Counted from the stretch's first letter, positions 1 to 14,980 are shown. The stretch is 64,000 nucleotides of DNA from Colius striatus (GCF_028858725.1 NC_084771.1:4802915-4866914), one strand, 5' to 3'. Numbers and translations are program-made. Notes: generated from the letters alone by a model not told the origin.

Positions 1-3000
1 AGAGTCACAGCAGAGAGACAGCATAAAGTCTTGGTGATATTGTTCCTCTCAGCTGTCTAGAAAAGCACTCAGGAGTACCTCCTGTTATAGCAGTTATAGT
101 AGTTTCAAGCTTTAGTTTGGGTAGAAACCTTCTTTATAACTTTTGCCTTCTCCTTTTATTTGCACTTGCCAAAATTCCTGTGATATTGTGACAAAGACTT
201 TACAGTGCTCCCTAAGGGCAGGAGCTAATACGACTATACTCATTTTATACTGGGTGAATGACCAATTGCTCACACTAGAGACTTTTTTAACCCTCACTAA
301 TAACAGGCAAAAGCATTAAAAAAAAAAAAAAAGAAAGAAAGAAAGAAAACAGCACTTGAAAGCTTGTCATTTTCTGCCAAATACTTTACAGAGAAAAATA
401 GATTTTGTTAATACCAGTTTTCCCAAGTGTCTCAATTACCTAAAAACACTGCTTAATTCAAATGCTACAAGCAAATGTAAGAGAGAAGTAAACAGTGAAA
501 GCTGCCAAATCTGAAACTGGCAAATCTTATTAGAACCTTTGAACAGCTCACCCAGATCCTAAAACTTGAGCCTTGGGAAGGAACATCTGGAGTCCATAGG
601 CACTTGTGCTGCACTTGTTCATGATTATTACCTGTTCTCAGCTTGAACAGACCCCTTCAGTCACTCACTTCAGGGGTCTGTACTGTTGGTCACCTATGCA
701 AGGATTTGTCTAAACATAGGCTAGTTCTTAACAAGCACTTTAATTTGTCAAGTCAGATAGTGGTAAAAGGGAAGTCTTTGTTTCCTTTTGAGCACAGATG
801 ATCCTCATCACACCCAACCACCTGAGGACCATCCACCTGGTTCTTCTGGTACTATTTTCAGCAAAGGTTCAGATCAAGGCTGGACTCTATACCCTTCCCA
901 GCTATATCTGCACTCAATGCCACAATGAATCATTATCTCCTTGAAGAATTTAGCAATTACTCACAACAGTAAAGACAAAAGTTGCCAAAGGTCAACATGT
1001 TAAGCCCTTGCATTGGTTTACTTGGATTTTACTTCACATATGAGATCCAAGACACAAGGTCAGTAATCAGAGTTGAGACTTGCCTCCGACATGGGAAAGT
1101 ACTCTAGGCACAGGCACACCTCTGAAATAGAAGTCAGTCCAATACTAAGTACAATGAAAGCAGAATATGACTTCCATAGGGAGTTGTCAAGTAGGCAACA
1201 AGAATAACTTCTTTGCAACAGCCAAATCATGCTTACTTTTTGACTTGTGTAATTCCATTTAATTAATAAAGTGAGTAGGATTAGTGCCTTGGTATTACAA
1301 AACAGACCTTGCATTTCATTGACATATGCCTGTAACAGCAGCTACAAATCATCTGCCAGCTATTAGGCATTTTCATGGATCTCTCATCACAAAATTGGCA
1401 TACCTCAGAGAAGGATGAAGCTAATGAGCAGCATAGTGAGCATTTATGAGAAATAAAACCTACTGCTTTTTTTTTCTTTTTAACCAAGGAGATATTTTCA
1501 TTATTCATATTAAATGTTACAGATCGAATCAGTTCATTTCTGGATAAAAATTCAATCTAACCCACAGGGTGATTTTCTCAGACTGATAAAAAGAGTGATG
1601 CTCTGGAGCCTTCTATAGGGATGATTCCACAGCCTTTGAAGATCCAAGGTTTGCTGCTTAGATACAGGTTGTTAATCTAAACCTTCAGGCCATAGGATGA
1701 AACAGCCCAGCAAACCCACAGCCCAGTGGGTTTGTGATGGGCTTGTTTTAACTGCACTCTCCCCAGCCATTGCAGTTCTAAGGAGTGGACAACCTGACAT
1801 TTACAAGTTAGGGATTGAGATGTCAACTGTTAACACCCAAAATCTAATTATTTCAAGTTTCATAGCAATTCCACGTTTTCATTTGTTCAGCTGAATTAAT
1901 TTAGTCTTAATTTGCCTCATTATTAGCTTTATTACAGGGACTTAAGGAGGTACGATAGAATGGAATAGAAAAACTCATATTTTAGACAAGTATAGTTTGC
2001 CTACCACACTGGAATTTGCTTTCTCTTTCCTGGTTTTGACCAGGAAGTCTTATCTCTAGATGGCACTGGGATCCTGCACAGAGGTTGCTGTACTAATGCA
2101 TACTAACACAGAACATGCAGCACATGCAGTATGCTGCTTACACTGTTATGAAATATAAAGCCAAAACACCTACCTATGTTACATTAAAAGTAAAACTATC
2201 AATCATAGGCAGGTCTGTCCTGAATATTTATAGAGACCAATTTGGCTTTCTAAATTTGTTTACATTAGTAATAACAGGGTCAAAAACTTCCTTATGCATA
2301 TTCAGTATAAGCAAAATGCTCTCCTGAGAAGAAGACCAACAAAACCTTGTGTGGGCTGCTCAAATCCTGTGTAAAACCTAGTTTTGGGAATTGTTAGAAA
2401 GAGTGGGTGGTACATTGAGCCTCTGCAAAGGGTGAGTATAGCTGTGGAGATGTCTGTGCAGCACAGGATTTGCTTCAGTCTGTGCAGGCATACTTGAGCA
2501 TCATCTCCCTCATTGTGTACAATGAAGTCATGGAAACAGTGACTTCAGGGGTAACTAGATGAGGCAGATGGGGACTGGCTACTTATTCTGGCAGACACAT
2601 TACATGATAAACACTGTGCTGCTGGGTCTTTGCTGCTTGGTTTTCACCAGACTATCTGGACTAACTCATACACAGAAGCTATGATTGTCCTTTTGGTTGT
2701 AGTATAATTTTCAGTGAAAAGACATACCTTTGTCCTGGACATGTGATATTTCATGGCTCTACTCAGCCACAGGCAGGGGAATCATTTTCAGTGCCATGAC
2801 AAGTAAGCCAGAACTGAGGAACTGGCCTCTATCTCCCTCACTCTTGAATCAGATGATCTACTCATGGCAGGAGCTTCTGTCACATTGTCCAACACTGTAT
2901 AATATTAAACAATTTTTGTAATCTAGATATCACCTTGCAGTTCTCAGAGAAGACACAGAGTGTATAAAGAATATAGTAACTCTGAGCTCTCACCAGCTCT

Positions 3001-6000
3001 TATACAGCAAAGAGCCAAGTTTCTGCTTGTTCAGCTTGGATGTAAGGAAAGATGCAGAATGCTGGCATTTCAGTCTTATGGAACTGAAGATCCTTACACA
3101 GCTCAAAGCCCAGTCATTTAACTTTTGCTCCAGAAGAAATACCTCTTGTAGTTTTCTATTCAGTATAGGGGAGAAATGAAGCAGCAGGGTAAATATACAC
3201 TACTTCATAGACACCTACCACTATTCTTGAGTTCTTAGAGTCTACACTGGTGAGCAAGCTTATTGTGGAGGAAGGAATAGTGGTGGTCATTATCCTCTCT
3301 TGCATATTTCATGCCAAATACTGAAGTCATACAGAAAATAAGAACAAGTTACTCCTCTCCCCATCCTCTTATTCACAACAAATAGTTGCTGTGAATCACA
3401 CTTCAGTTTATGAACTAATCATACATCAATTTATGAATTGAACTATAGGATAAGATTGCCCACAGTAACAAGGGACTGGATTTCATAACCAATAAGCCTT
3501 TTCCACACTTTGCTTACTTCCCTGCTCAATGATTTAGCCCATACACTGTCTGGTCTGAATTCCATGGGATTTCTCCTCATACTCAGTTTACATGTGAAGC
3601 TGTAGATACTGAATTAAAGGTTCATTAAACATCCAAACTTCCTGGCCTTTTCTTTGCCTTCACCCTTTCCCTTTGATAGCTGAATGTACTGCTTTACTTA
3701 AGAAAACCAAAATGCCCTGGCACGAGTGAGGCATAACACAAGCACGTGTCCTGAATATGGAGACCTGTGAGTGTAGCTCTGGCAGCGCATCTCATTCCCG
3801 ACCCTCAGCATCTCTGCCACAGGCATGTCTGCAGGGCTCATGGAGGAGACTTTGCATGCATAGCAAACACCCTGTACAATGGTGCAGCCATGCAAAAACT
3901 ATCTACTGAGGGGAAAATCTTAGAGCAGTAAGCCCCTTTTGCTTAATTGTAATGTAAGGACAAGGGTCTTAGAAAAGAAAATGCTAATAGTCTGTGTCAC
4001 TCTGGTCTTTCCCTCTTCAGCCTCTTTTCCTGCCTCCTAAACCTGATGATATCTGTTTATATGTGTTCAGTGAACCCAGCAGTCTCACACATTCTGGTTT
4101 AGATTAATTTCTTGACTGAGGTGGCAATGTGAATAAAGCTCTGCACGTAGACCTACAGGAATCTGAAGGCTGATTTTAAACTTGAAACTAGGTTACAAGG
4201 ATAAAATGACAACATAAAATCTTGTGTCCTGTCTGGTTTAGAATGGAGCTCTTGCATATCCATTGAAGCATTTTGCTACAGTGCTTTCAAATGAAGAAAT
4301 CTGCATCACACACTGGGAATTTATGACTATGCATACATACACACATACAGAGTATTTCAACCAATCATAAATGATTCTTCTCACTAGAAAAGCTATCAAG
4401 TCAGAAAGATAAATGGGACATGCAGACCAGCATCAATTGAAGCTTTCTCTTTCCCCACTTCAACAGCATCTCTTTCACACTGTGCTTGACTATTTTCATG
4501 CAAGTTTTACTGTAGTTGTAACAGAGATAAAAACATAAAACCAAAATTTAAAAATCCTTGGATCTCCATCATTTACTGTGTTATTATCATCATGATTTTT
4601 TTGTATATAATTCTTAATCTATTATATTTTAGGAATAGTTCCTTGATGCTGTTAAAGCAACTTTGTAAACTTGATGGATTCACTATAAATTATTAAGCTT
4701 GAACAATATAAATACTGTTTATAAAGACTTCTTCTCATTGGTGCTTTAATAATTTTAAATCACTATGACAAATATAAAGCTGAATGTAATATCTTACATA
4801 ATCTCTTAATAAAATAATTATTTTGCCTAACAGCATTAACACTGTCCAAGATGAGCCTGTTCTGTCATCCTACCTGAAAGAGCTGAGATGGTCTGATTGT
4901 TCTGACATGTCAGAACATTTTACATTCATGTTGGGAAGTTTTGTTACCCTTGTATTATGTTCTGTCGCAACTTTTTGGTATATCCTCTGACTTTAAGTGG
5001 AGTAGAGAGCAGAAGGTTTTTAAACCTCTGGCTCTGTTTTCTTTTGAGTACTGAATACCAAGTTTTTTTTTTTTCATATGACTCAAACAACAAAAAAAGT
5101 TTTGATTAAACAAAAGGAATACATTTCATTTTGTGTCAGTTCACTGCTCTGAAAATGATTTCTAATTTTTCAGTTAAGTCACGCAGTTCTTATAGGTACC
5201 TCACTGATGCACAAGAAGGCTTACTGAAGCAGTACTTCTGAGGCAACCTGAAAACTATAGAAATGCTGACTAAGATGTATTTATGGCCACTTCTTTTTCT
5301 ACACCCTATTTGATTGATAGGGATATGTCTGCTTTGTCACTTCTCTGGCACTAAACTATCCACTAAAGAACGCTAAGGTAACTCTCTCCTTGTCTTCAGG
5401 TCTGGTTAGTAAGGCTGATGTAATGCAGAAAAAGTGTGACATAAACCCGATAAAAATTCCTGGTATAAGCCAGCTTAAATGTCTCAAATTTAGCATCCAT
5501 TTTTACCTTTGATTGTTCATATCAAAAACTTGAGCCTCAAAAATTTGACTATGAAAACTATATCTACATAGGTTTGCTTTTGAACTAACAAACTTGCAAA
5601 CTGGCTTTGGCCAGTGTTTCGATAAGGTTTACGGGCAGAAATAAACTTTCCACAAAAATCTGTTCAATACAAGCAATTATTTTAAAAACACTAATCCAGA
5701 AGTAGGGACCACATTTGTACTGAGCCATCTGTTGAAGACATCTGTGTTTGTAATATGGTCTCCATCAGAGGACAATCAAATGATTCCTGACTGATTTTTT
5801 CTCAGCGTGAACCTTCCCAACAGTTTGGTTTCACAATTGTTTGTCGAGCATTTATATGTAAATTTTAGCAGTGTGATAAATTGTTTAAAATTCTTGTCCT
5901 GACAGTGTAAGTATTATCTAAAAGTATTGGGTTTTTAAAGCCTCTACAAACCTCCTTAACTCTCCCTGTGGACCAGGTAGTAGCTGTAACCCAACTCAGC

Positions 6001-6400
6001 ACTGTTCTATCACTACATCTAAACTTTCAATGCAGGTTTGGTTTTTTTATTACTTTTTGGTTCTTGGGATATAAAATCTGTAAATGAAAAGTCACAACTT
6101 ACTGCTGCTGCTTCATGTTCCTAGGAAATGGATGCCACTTTGTCATATCAAAGTAGTGCAGCATGGATGTCAATAGTGATGTTTGAAAATTTTATCTTGG
6201 GCTTCTCAGTCAGTCACTTCTCTTTGGTGGGCTGGCTGACAGGACAGTCTAACTGCTAGGGTTCAGCCAAAAGAATTTACTCAACCAGAGAAAAAAAGGA
6301 GCTTTCCTCATTGGAAACTTCATGTGATTCTCTTCTGGTCAAGGAGGTTGACTTGTCAGAAAGAGAGCATCAAATTCATTGGAGAAGATCTCCAGCACAG
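1..6400. other. Upstream intergenic DNA, no gene recognised
   Basis: AT-rich, with only short unrelated open frames below about 85 codons on either strand. The only clear feature is the A-rich repeat at 318-349. No splice-bounded exon of a known family was identified. Confidence 0.6.
318..349 (+). repeat. Poly(A) run followed by (GAAA)n
   Basis: Fifteen A residues then about four GAAA units. It could be the tail of a decayed retroposed copy, but nothing recognisable precedes it. Confidence 0.85.
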
Positions 6401-6903
6401 ATGATGCCTCTCCAAACCTCAGCTTTCTGAAGCACACACCGAAGCTCTGACAGATGCAGACCCTGAGGGCAGCAGTCAGCAGGGAGAAGCTCACTCCTCT
6501 GGTTGTGTTCCTTGTGCCACAGTACAGCAGCCCCAGCCTGGCTGGCACCCGTGGAGCTACTTCTGCCCCTGCTGCCACTTACCAGGCCCTGCCATGGTGA
6601 CTGCGCCCATAGACGCTTCCCCCCAGGGCTGGGACTTGTCCCCCTGTGCCAAAGGCAGCTCAGGGCCACACCACCTACTGCCAGTGACCAACTTGCACTT
6701 GTGGCCCAAACAGCAGAGCTGCTGGCAGTGGCCATGCACCCCAACACAGGCCATGCTGGGTACCTTCCACAACTCACCCTGAAGACTTTCTGAAGAGAGT
6801 CTCACAAGTGTTCCAACAAGCCAGACAAATAAACCATACAAAGAATACAAGGCCTCTGACAGTTGTTCTGGCCTGTTTTTACAGTGGAATCCCACTCAGG
6901 CCC

Positions 6904-7382
6904 TGTCATGAAAGACACAGCAACAGACAAAACTTATTAGAGTAGCTCATTAAGTCCTCAGTGATTCAGGCTCCAGCCACAGGGTGGTAGCACCTGTGCC
7001 ACAGCCATGAGGGCACTAAAAGGCCCTAATATCCCTGCCCAGCCTCCTCTGGGGCTTCCACCAACACCCTGCCTTGTTTAAACTTGCCTCTGGGCCTGCA
7101 GTTTGGGGTGGGGCTCTCCTGGAGGAAGACTGTTCTCCAGCACGTCTGGGTCTAGCTCTCCAGCTTCAGACCCGCTTGCTGACTTTGTGGTGTAGTCTCA
7201 GACCTGCTTGACCACCAGGACCTTGTCTGATGATCTGGACCCTGGGCTCACCCTAGCTACATGCTCTGGGTCAGCTTCTCTCAGGTATTGTGAGTGGATG
7301 CTGGGAAGACCCCTGCCCTGACAGCACCATTATCCCCTGGCTCATTCTGCATGGAGCAATTAGCCCTCACTTTGACCTGACA
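6904..7382. mobile_element. Possible LTR-like GC-rich block
   Basis: GC content rises sharply from about 6.4 to 7.4 kb in otherwise AT-rich DNA without becoming CpG-rich. Within it, 6904-7382 begins TGTCA and ends TGACA, a short terminal inverted repeat of the TG...CA form typical of LTRs. I see no convincing target-site duplication and cannot name a family. It could equally be unique GC-rich DNA. Confidence 0.25.
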
Positions 7383-7389
7383 CCTGCTT

Positions 7390-10300
7390 AGGAGGTGTTT
7401 GTATCCTTGCATGGTTTATGTTGCTTCATGTCAGTAAAAGATTGTTGTTTCCTCTTTTACCCCATGTTAATTCACAGATGGCCAAGTTTACTATCTTCTC
7501 TTTGGAGAGATGGAAATTGCGTTTTCTGTACCAGTTTTGGTTCAAAATCCCAGCTGTTTTCCACTCAAAGGGAAAGTTGAGGGTTCAGCTGAAGCACTGT
7601 TTTGGTGATAAAAAGGATACTGAAAATCACCTGCTTTTATGTCACTCTTTGAGGTGGTACACTAATTGTAAGAAAAGAAAACACATTAGTTTCTCTGTGA
7701 CTGGTAAAGCTGCCCTTTCCTGTCCTGCAGTGAGCTGGCTACAGCCATCCACATCTATGACAGCTCTCGCCTGGATTATTTTTCCTTATTTGTGCCAAAG
7801 TAAGAAGCTCAGTCATATCAGCTTTGATGGGGATGAGAGATGGCAGACAGTTATAAGGTAGGACAAGCCAAGGGGACCCTGTTCTGTCAGTACTCTGCAG
7901 TTTCCTCTGGTTACTTAGAGTAGTTGTAGAGCTCTACAACAGCATTTTGATGCTGTTCTTAACGGGGTAAATGTGTGGGGCACTTAAAAATCATCTAATT
8001 ACAGAAAACCCCAGGAAAAGATATGAGCCCTGTAGCCCTGAGAGATGTTTTGAGTCTAGCAAAAAAAGCAGCTTTCCCGAGTTCTGAGTCAGCTTCTCTC
8101 TTAAACAAGGACAGCCTAATCAATAAGGTTTTGTTTACGTGGGAAAGCACGGTTCTTCTTTTTCTTCTGAAAGCACATCAGTTTTGCCACTTATTTTTCC
8201 CAATTATTCATAATTATTTCTTGAAATTTTGGAGGCTTTTACCAAGTTACTGGAAAACAAATTTTCCTGTGCCTTCAGCAGTTGAACCACATACAAAAAA
8301 TTTTTACTTCTGAAGACAGGGAAAATTGCTCCAACTACTTTGTCAGCCTCTTACCCTAGATACTGGGGTTTTTTTTCATAAAGCTTTCCATCCTATTAAA
8401 AGCTATTTTCTCTTCAAAGTTCTGATGATAAAAGGTTCATGCACTTTGTTCCACAGTAAATTTCACAGTATCTCCTACCATCTGCTTCACTGCAAAAGTT
8501 TTTTTCCCCTACGAAGACTAAATATATAAACACAGAAATGCAGACTTCATGTCAGCAAGTTCTTCTCCAGAGATGAGAAACTATTTGCATGAGCAAGGAC
8601 TGTTAGTTTGATTGTATCTTAATATTGAACACTCCCTAAACTGCTGGTTAAATAAAGCCAGAAAAGATACACAGAGATTGATTTTTATTTATGTAATGTA
8701 TATAATTAAGATAATACAGGATCCAAAGGAGGTGTAAGTATACAAATCTCTGTAAATAAAGACATCAGATCTATGCAAATAACTGACATGGGGCATGATG
8801 GAAGGAAATTCTGGTTAAATTAAATGAACCCTTTGACCAGACAGATCTTGTTTTGGAAGGTATTAATACTTAAACTTTTATGTATGAATCAACATTTTTT
8901 TTACACCAAATGTAAAACTCCAAAATATATTGATCTGCTAACATTTCCCCTCAAAATTTTCTCCAGTTGACCTGAATTTAAATTTTCCTTTTTTTACTCC
9001 ATAAATATCATTTATTTGCTCTAGCACCTAACTTATTTGCTAAAAAACAACTTGATGCAGGAATGAGAGGTGGAATATTATGAGCTCAGTGCCTCTCAGT
9101 CTTACTGTAGCAGCACATGAACTCAGAGTCAGTGCAGAAAGAGTAGGGCAGAGGAAATGTGATTTAGTCTCAAACAAAATTCTAGCTGTCATGGACACAC
9201 AATATTTGGAGGAAGGCAAGTAAGAAGTCAGATAAGAACTTGACCCACAGTGATAACTGCAGAACAGGCTTTTAGTATTTTCCAGAGTCAATCAAGTCAA
9301 GTGCACCTGACCAAGTGCAACTGATATACGCTGAGCAAAAGAGGATGGTTTCAAAAGTGACCCATCATGCTACGCACCTCTCAAGAATCTTCTGTTAGTT
9401 CAGTGCCCAAGAGCAATTATGAGATTTTTAGTCAGTTACAAGAAAACTTTGACTAGCAGCCTCAATCTAGCAACACTTCCACAATTGCTGAACTCTGTTC
9501 CTGTAGCTAATTGTCTTTATTGTTTTGGGATTGCTCAAGGTTGTAAAGTCAAGGATGCGTTTGCAGAATTAAAGCTCTACAATGCACAAACTGCATTGAC
9601 AGGAGAGGAAGAAATGAAGCCTGATCTTTCTACCTGTGAAACTGCTCAGAAATCATGTATGCTTGATGGAATATGCTGTACTTAAAATGCAAGTGCTGTA
9701 TTGAATTCTGTTTCTCTGGAGGAAAATAACTTCTCATTCTGAGAGACTTGCCATATGAACAGCTGCTACTTACAGAATCTCTCCTCTCTTTCTAGTTTGG
9801 CCTTTTGCTGTAGTGGTGACTTACAATGGATCTCTTGATCTGAGAGTATTTCAGCTTTGATATATCCAAACACATCAAGGATATGAGACAGTTGTCATGG
9901 GGAAAGTTAACAAAAGTTATTAGTCCATTTTTTAGGAAGCCCTCAGTAATGATCAGTGTGTGAAGGCCTGGCTGCTATTTTGACTGAACAGTTGGTTACC
10001 TGCATTTGGAAATTTTCAAAGGTTTGCTGCCATAATAGGTCACATCAAGCTGTTGGTACTCAATACCCTTACAAGCAGAACTCATGGTGCAATTATTTGA
10101 AACTTTTTGTTGTAGTTCTGCAGTCCTTCAGAAACTTGGAGAATAATGTAACAAAATCCAGTCTAACTAGTAAATGTTTGAGATGAGAATAGATGTTCTT
10201 TCTGCACAAAGTCTCTTCCTGGTGCTCCAGAAACAGGCTGATCACACAGGGAGGCAGAAGCAAGTAATGTTCTTTCTCTACCTCCACTGTGATAGCTGAA

Positions 10301-13300
10301 TGGTTTATGGAGTAGAGGTCGGCATCTATCATGGCTGAAGAAATGGCAAGAGAATTAATGCAGTATGTATCTCAGAATGATTTACACTCCATTCCTCAAT
10401 AAGCATGTAGAAAGGAATAGAATACCTCATACTCCCTGCTACAGACACTCCAACCCAAACTTTTGCACAGGCAAAGAAGGAGCTGCTTATAAGCATGTAG
10501 TGGCTGAAAGAAGTTTTGTGTTTCTGTTAATAAAATCTGTCTCTGAAGAGATGCAATGCTTGAAACACTAAATACTTACAAGCAAATATTTCTCATTCTA
10601 TGCAGGTATTCCACAAAAAAACATGATAATATTTTTCAGTGAAGGAAGAGATAGGGGATTCAAAAAAGAACAGAAGATAAGGAATGAAGAAAGTAAATCA
10701 CAGAATTCCAACGCTGACCTTTTACAGTCAAACGTAAGTATCTCAAGGTTTTCAGTGATATGTATTTCCTATGGGCTGTTTTAAAAAAGCTAAATGTAGA
10801 GTCTTTTGTGTTTGTACCAATGTTTTGAAGAAGCAAAAGATATTGTTTTATGAGAAATCATGATCTAAATATAACTGAATCTGAGACGCTTGTGAACGTT
10901 GCTGTTTGAGATGTAAAGACGCGCTGGTACATTTTCCTCAGATTTTATCAGCTTTGTTGCAGAAGTGATGAACTTGCAATGGAGTGAAGGGAGATTTTTC
11001 ATTTCTAGGAAAAAAAAGCATCTTTAATTTATAATAGTGCTTCTCAATTTATATCAGTGCTTAATTTAAAGCAATGTTTCTCAAAAAGGTCACAGATTTA
11101 TCCTAGGGTATCCTTGGGACTTCTTCAGTGCTTCTGTAGTCTTATATGTGACTGTTTATAATTATGTTCAGTCTTCTGCTTTTTTGAGAGACCAGTAATC
11201 ACTGATATAGACTTATTAATATTCAATTGCATTCATTTTGTTTTCTGGGTATCTTTTTCCTACTTCCACACCACCTTATTTGAATTCTGCTATGCAACAA
11301 TGTTTTTTATTTTGGCAGAAGAACCGCTGATGCCCAAAATGAAAAATCAGAGCATCAGGCGATGTGGTTTCACCTATCTTTTATTCCTGTTCTAACAATC
11401 TTGTTTCTTGTGCTATATAATTGCTTCTCTATGGTGTTCTGCACCCATGAAACTTCCTCTAGAACTAATTTCAAAGTATATGAGGGCTGATCCCTCAGCT
11501 GATCTCTGGTTACACCACTGAGTCATGTACTACATTAATTTATACTATCCAAATTAGGTCTATTTGGGATTAAGGGAGGAAAGAGCAAACAAGCAATATA
11601 TCTTATCCTTGCTAGAAGCCTGAATCTAGACTGCTTCATTTATGAGGGCTAATTCCATATAGTCATTATTGTGAATGTGCTCATTACTAGCTCTTTCACA
11701 CAACAAAAAAGAAGAAGGATCATAAGGTGATGATCATTATCTCTTCTTGAAGCAAAATGCCTGTATGAAAGGCGTTTGTGGAGGTGTTGCCATCTGTAGC
11801 TAAACACATGCAGGTAGCTGGGGTTACAGGTGATGTGAAGTTCAGGCATGGCAAAATGCTGTACTAGACTGAGAAACTGAATTTCAAGCCAGAAACTCAT
11901 AGTTTGTAACACTTCCTAATGAACAAAGCTGTAGTCTAAAACAACATGCTCTAGACACCATAAAGGAAATGTTACACTAGAGTCAGTGTCAAACAGAATT
12001 ATTTGGAGAAAACAAGAACTAGGATCTGGGGTAAAATAAACAGTATGATGCCCTCAAGGGGACCTAAGCTCAGCCAAATCATGGCGAAAAAAACCCCCAT
12101 ATCCCTAAAAAAACATCAATTTGATTTACAGAAAAGATGCATTTTGTTACTTTGGCAAGCTGTTTGCCATTTCAGTGGTGTTTCCCTTTTTAATAAATCT
12201 GCCCTAATGTAGTAAAAGTAACAGCCATTATCCAAAAAACACACCACAAAAAGGCAGGTCTTGCCAAGGCATTTAACTCCTGGAGCATTTAACAAAGAAA
12301 AGAAATTATTTCCTCCCATTAAAGCAGATTGCAAAGAGTTATAATAGGCACTCAAACTCCAGAAAGTTTAAAGCTTAAGAAGGAGACATGAGTTTGAGAA
12401 GGTATAGGTAACACCTCCCTAAAAAAACCTGCTTTTCAGCATAAATGTTAAAATTCTGCTCAATTTGCCTTGAATTTGCAGGGAGAAGAGCAAACCTAAT
12501 TTGTAGTATGCTGGCTACCAGGGCTTCTGTTTACAGAGCAGGCCCACATACCACAGAAATAATTGGAAGGCTCTTAGTGGGGCTGTATTTTCTTTGTTAC
12601 CACTTACCAGGTCACAACACTATATTTTTTCATTTCAAATACTACAGACGCTAAGGTTTGTTCTTTGATGCCTCAAGCTACATCCTACTTCCATGGCTCC
12701 TAGTGAATGACCTGCACTACTCCACTGGCAGTGTCATGGCTAACACAGAGACCATGTTGAGCCCTAGTGTTGTCAGACAGAAGGCATTGGATAACTCAAG
12801 ACCTCAGATAAATCACAAAAAAAACCTCAAGTATATTTTTCCTGCTTGGAGCTGCTGGATGTTTGTTCCACGTGCCCATTAACCATTCCATGTCCTTGCA
12901 CTAACGAGGCTCTTCTATATGAGTCTTGTTTAGTCTTTTTATTTCCCAGGTTTCTATGACAGTCTACCTTCTCTTAGCTTATTACCAGCTTTCAAAAATG
13001 ATCATCAAAATGTCACCTGATTGGCGGCTTTTAAGCTTTGACTGGGCCAAGGCCGGCAGCCACGGCTGTGGGTTAAGTCATCCTATCTCTGACAGAAAGG
13101 TCTCTCCAGTCTCCAGGCTGGCTCCTGCATGATTCCATTTCCACCCCATGATCAGTGTTGTTTTTCACTATGCTCTTACTCACTGGGCACGCAATCATTG
13201 TACTCTTCTCTGTTGAGGAAGATGACTCCTTTAGTTTGAATATCTCTTTCTGTTAAAAAATAAGTGAAAATGTATTCACATGTATTAAATGTCTCAGTCA

Positions 13301-13700
13301 CATTTTGGTGGTTATGAAATTAACAAGAGTTTTCAATATGTGCTGATAGCTACATATTGTACACTAGAAATGATAAAAGCACAGAGATAACATGGACCAG
13401 CCTGGTCTGTGGCGAGGAACCTATAACTCAGCACAGAGAAAAGAGAGTGTGAAAGGATAGGCACTAGTTATACAACACAGGTTAAGTTCTGCTTGTCTCA
13501 CAATCTCTCTTCCCCATAACTCCTTATCTACAGATGCTCTTTAGCTTATCTATCTTGAGAATTTAGATTCAAAACTCAATGGGATCAGGTGGATACAGTT
13601 ATTTCAATTTAGGGTTTTTTCTTGACAAACAGTAAATATATTAAAATTGAGCAACCTGATCTCAGGTTTGTCTGGTTTCAGTTTCCCTTGAGCAGCATGG
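7390..13700. other. Upstream intergenic DNA, no gene recognised
   Basis: Contains the longest orphan open frame in the flank (7418-7861, 147 codons, +), whose composition shows no domain, signal peptide or known family, so I treat it as chance. AT-rich elsewhere. Confidence 0.5.
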
Positions 13701-13709
13701 TCTCACCTT

Positions 13710-13794
13710 ACAATTGACCCTGCTTTCAGCAGGAGGTTGGGCTAGATGAGTTCCAGAGATCTCTTCCCACTCAAAGTACCTTGTGATCCTATGA
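13710..13794 (+). mobile_element. CR1 LINE 3' terminus
   Basis: CCCTGCTTTCAGCAGGAGGT, then TGGGCTAGATGAGTTCCAGA and the tail GTGATCCTATGAT match the avian CR1 3' end. Diverged and 5' truncated to about 85 bp. Confidence 0.85.
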
Positions 13795-14903
13795 TATTGG
13801 AGTTTGAGGGACAAAAATTATTCTCAATTCCAATTAAACTCAGTAAATAATTCTTTCTGGAAAATGAGTAAAAGCACTTTCCAGTTTATATCTATCACAA
13901 TCTCAAAGTTATTTATTTTAAAACCTTATATTTCTTCATTCTTACACTTTCTAAATGAAAGATTTCATTACAAAACATGAGTTTTTATTTAAAACTCAAC
14001 CTAAATTAGAGGAAGATATTAGGGGAAGAATTTAGAATCCCCAAAGGACATTGGACAGAATCAATATACATATAATGAACTCCCAATAATTGAATTTGCA
14101 GACTGATTTTGCAACATTTGTCCTTTTTCTTAGTTTGCATTCTGTAGCTATATATGTAATAAACTTTTAACTGCCAGTGTCAGGCTTATTACTGCAAGTT
14201 ATAAACAAAGGCCTTTGCCACAATTACAGTTCCTGTAAGCTTTGCTACCAACTTGCCAGGGCTCCTTCCACATCCTCATCCTTGTCCTTTAGCCTTGTCC
14301 TGTTTTATTTTAACAACACATTTGATCTAATAATGCTTTTCCATTGCCAATGTGCATCTTAGTCCACTCTCACAGCTATGGATTTTTCTTTTTTGTCCCC
14401 TATTTGCATGTTTTTTCTCAGTGAAGTTCAGGAATTTCATCAAGACTTTGCTCTGTTGCTTTGAGTTTCATTTTTACTTGTTGTCACAGTAGCAGTCTGA
14501 AACCAGCAGCTTTTCTCTCTCAGGCTGCTGAGACAGAAAGCCCTGGTGACACGATAGAAGCAGCAAGATATTATTTTCTGTTTAAAATTTTAGGAAGTGC
14601 TACTGATTATGCTTTGAATGAAGCAGAGATTTCTCTTCCTAACTTCAAAGAGCAAGTCTTAACTACATATCAACCCTGGATTTTTTTTTTTAACACAGTC
14701 AGTCTGAGGTTAGAAACAAACAAAAAATGAGTGGCAGTTGTATAAAGCCTTATACAACCTCATTTCCCTCTAACCACAAAACTGTCTGTCTGGTTTGTTG
14801 TTCCAAAGCATCTAAATTACTTTTTTGAGACTTCTAATGAATTCACCTGGGCATTGAAATTTCAGCCTCAAATGGTAAGAGTTTAAGAAAACTAGAAGGA
14901 TTC

Positions 14904-14980
14904 TAGTGAACCTGCTTCTGCAGGGGGGTTGGACTGGATGATCTCTAAAGGTCCCTTCCAACCCCTACCGTTCTATGACA
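14904..14980 (+). mobile_element. CR1 LINE 3' terminus
   Basis: CTGCTTCTGCAGGGGGGTTG, GACTGGATGATCTCTAAAGG and TCCCTTCCAACCC, then TTCTATGAC: the standard CR1 3' end, better preserved than the copy 1.2 kb upstream. Confidence 0.9.

Noticed and set aside
7418..7861. 147-codon plus-strand open frame in the upstream flank
   Set aside because: No recognisable domain, signal peptide or family, no clear promoter or poly(A) context; overlaps another frame. Treated as chance.
10640..10735. Exon-like stretch bounded by TTTTTCAG and a GTAAGTATC donor
   Set aside because: Good splice-like ends but no coding frame of known type; a non-coding exon cannot be argued without RNA evidence.
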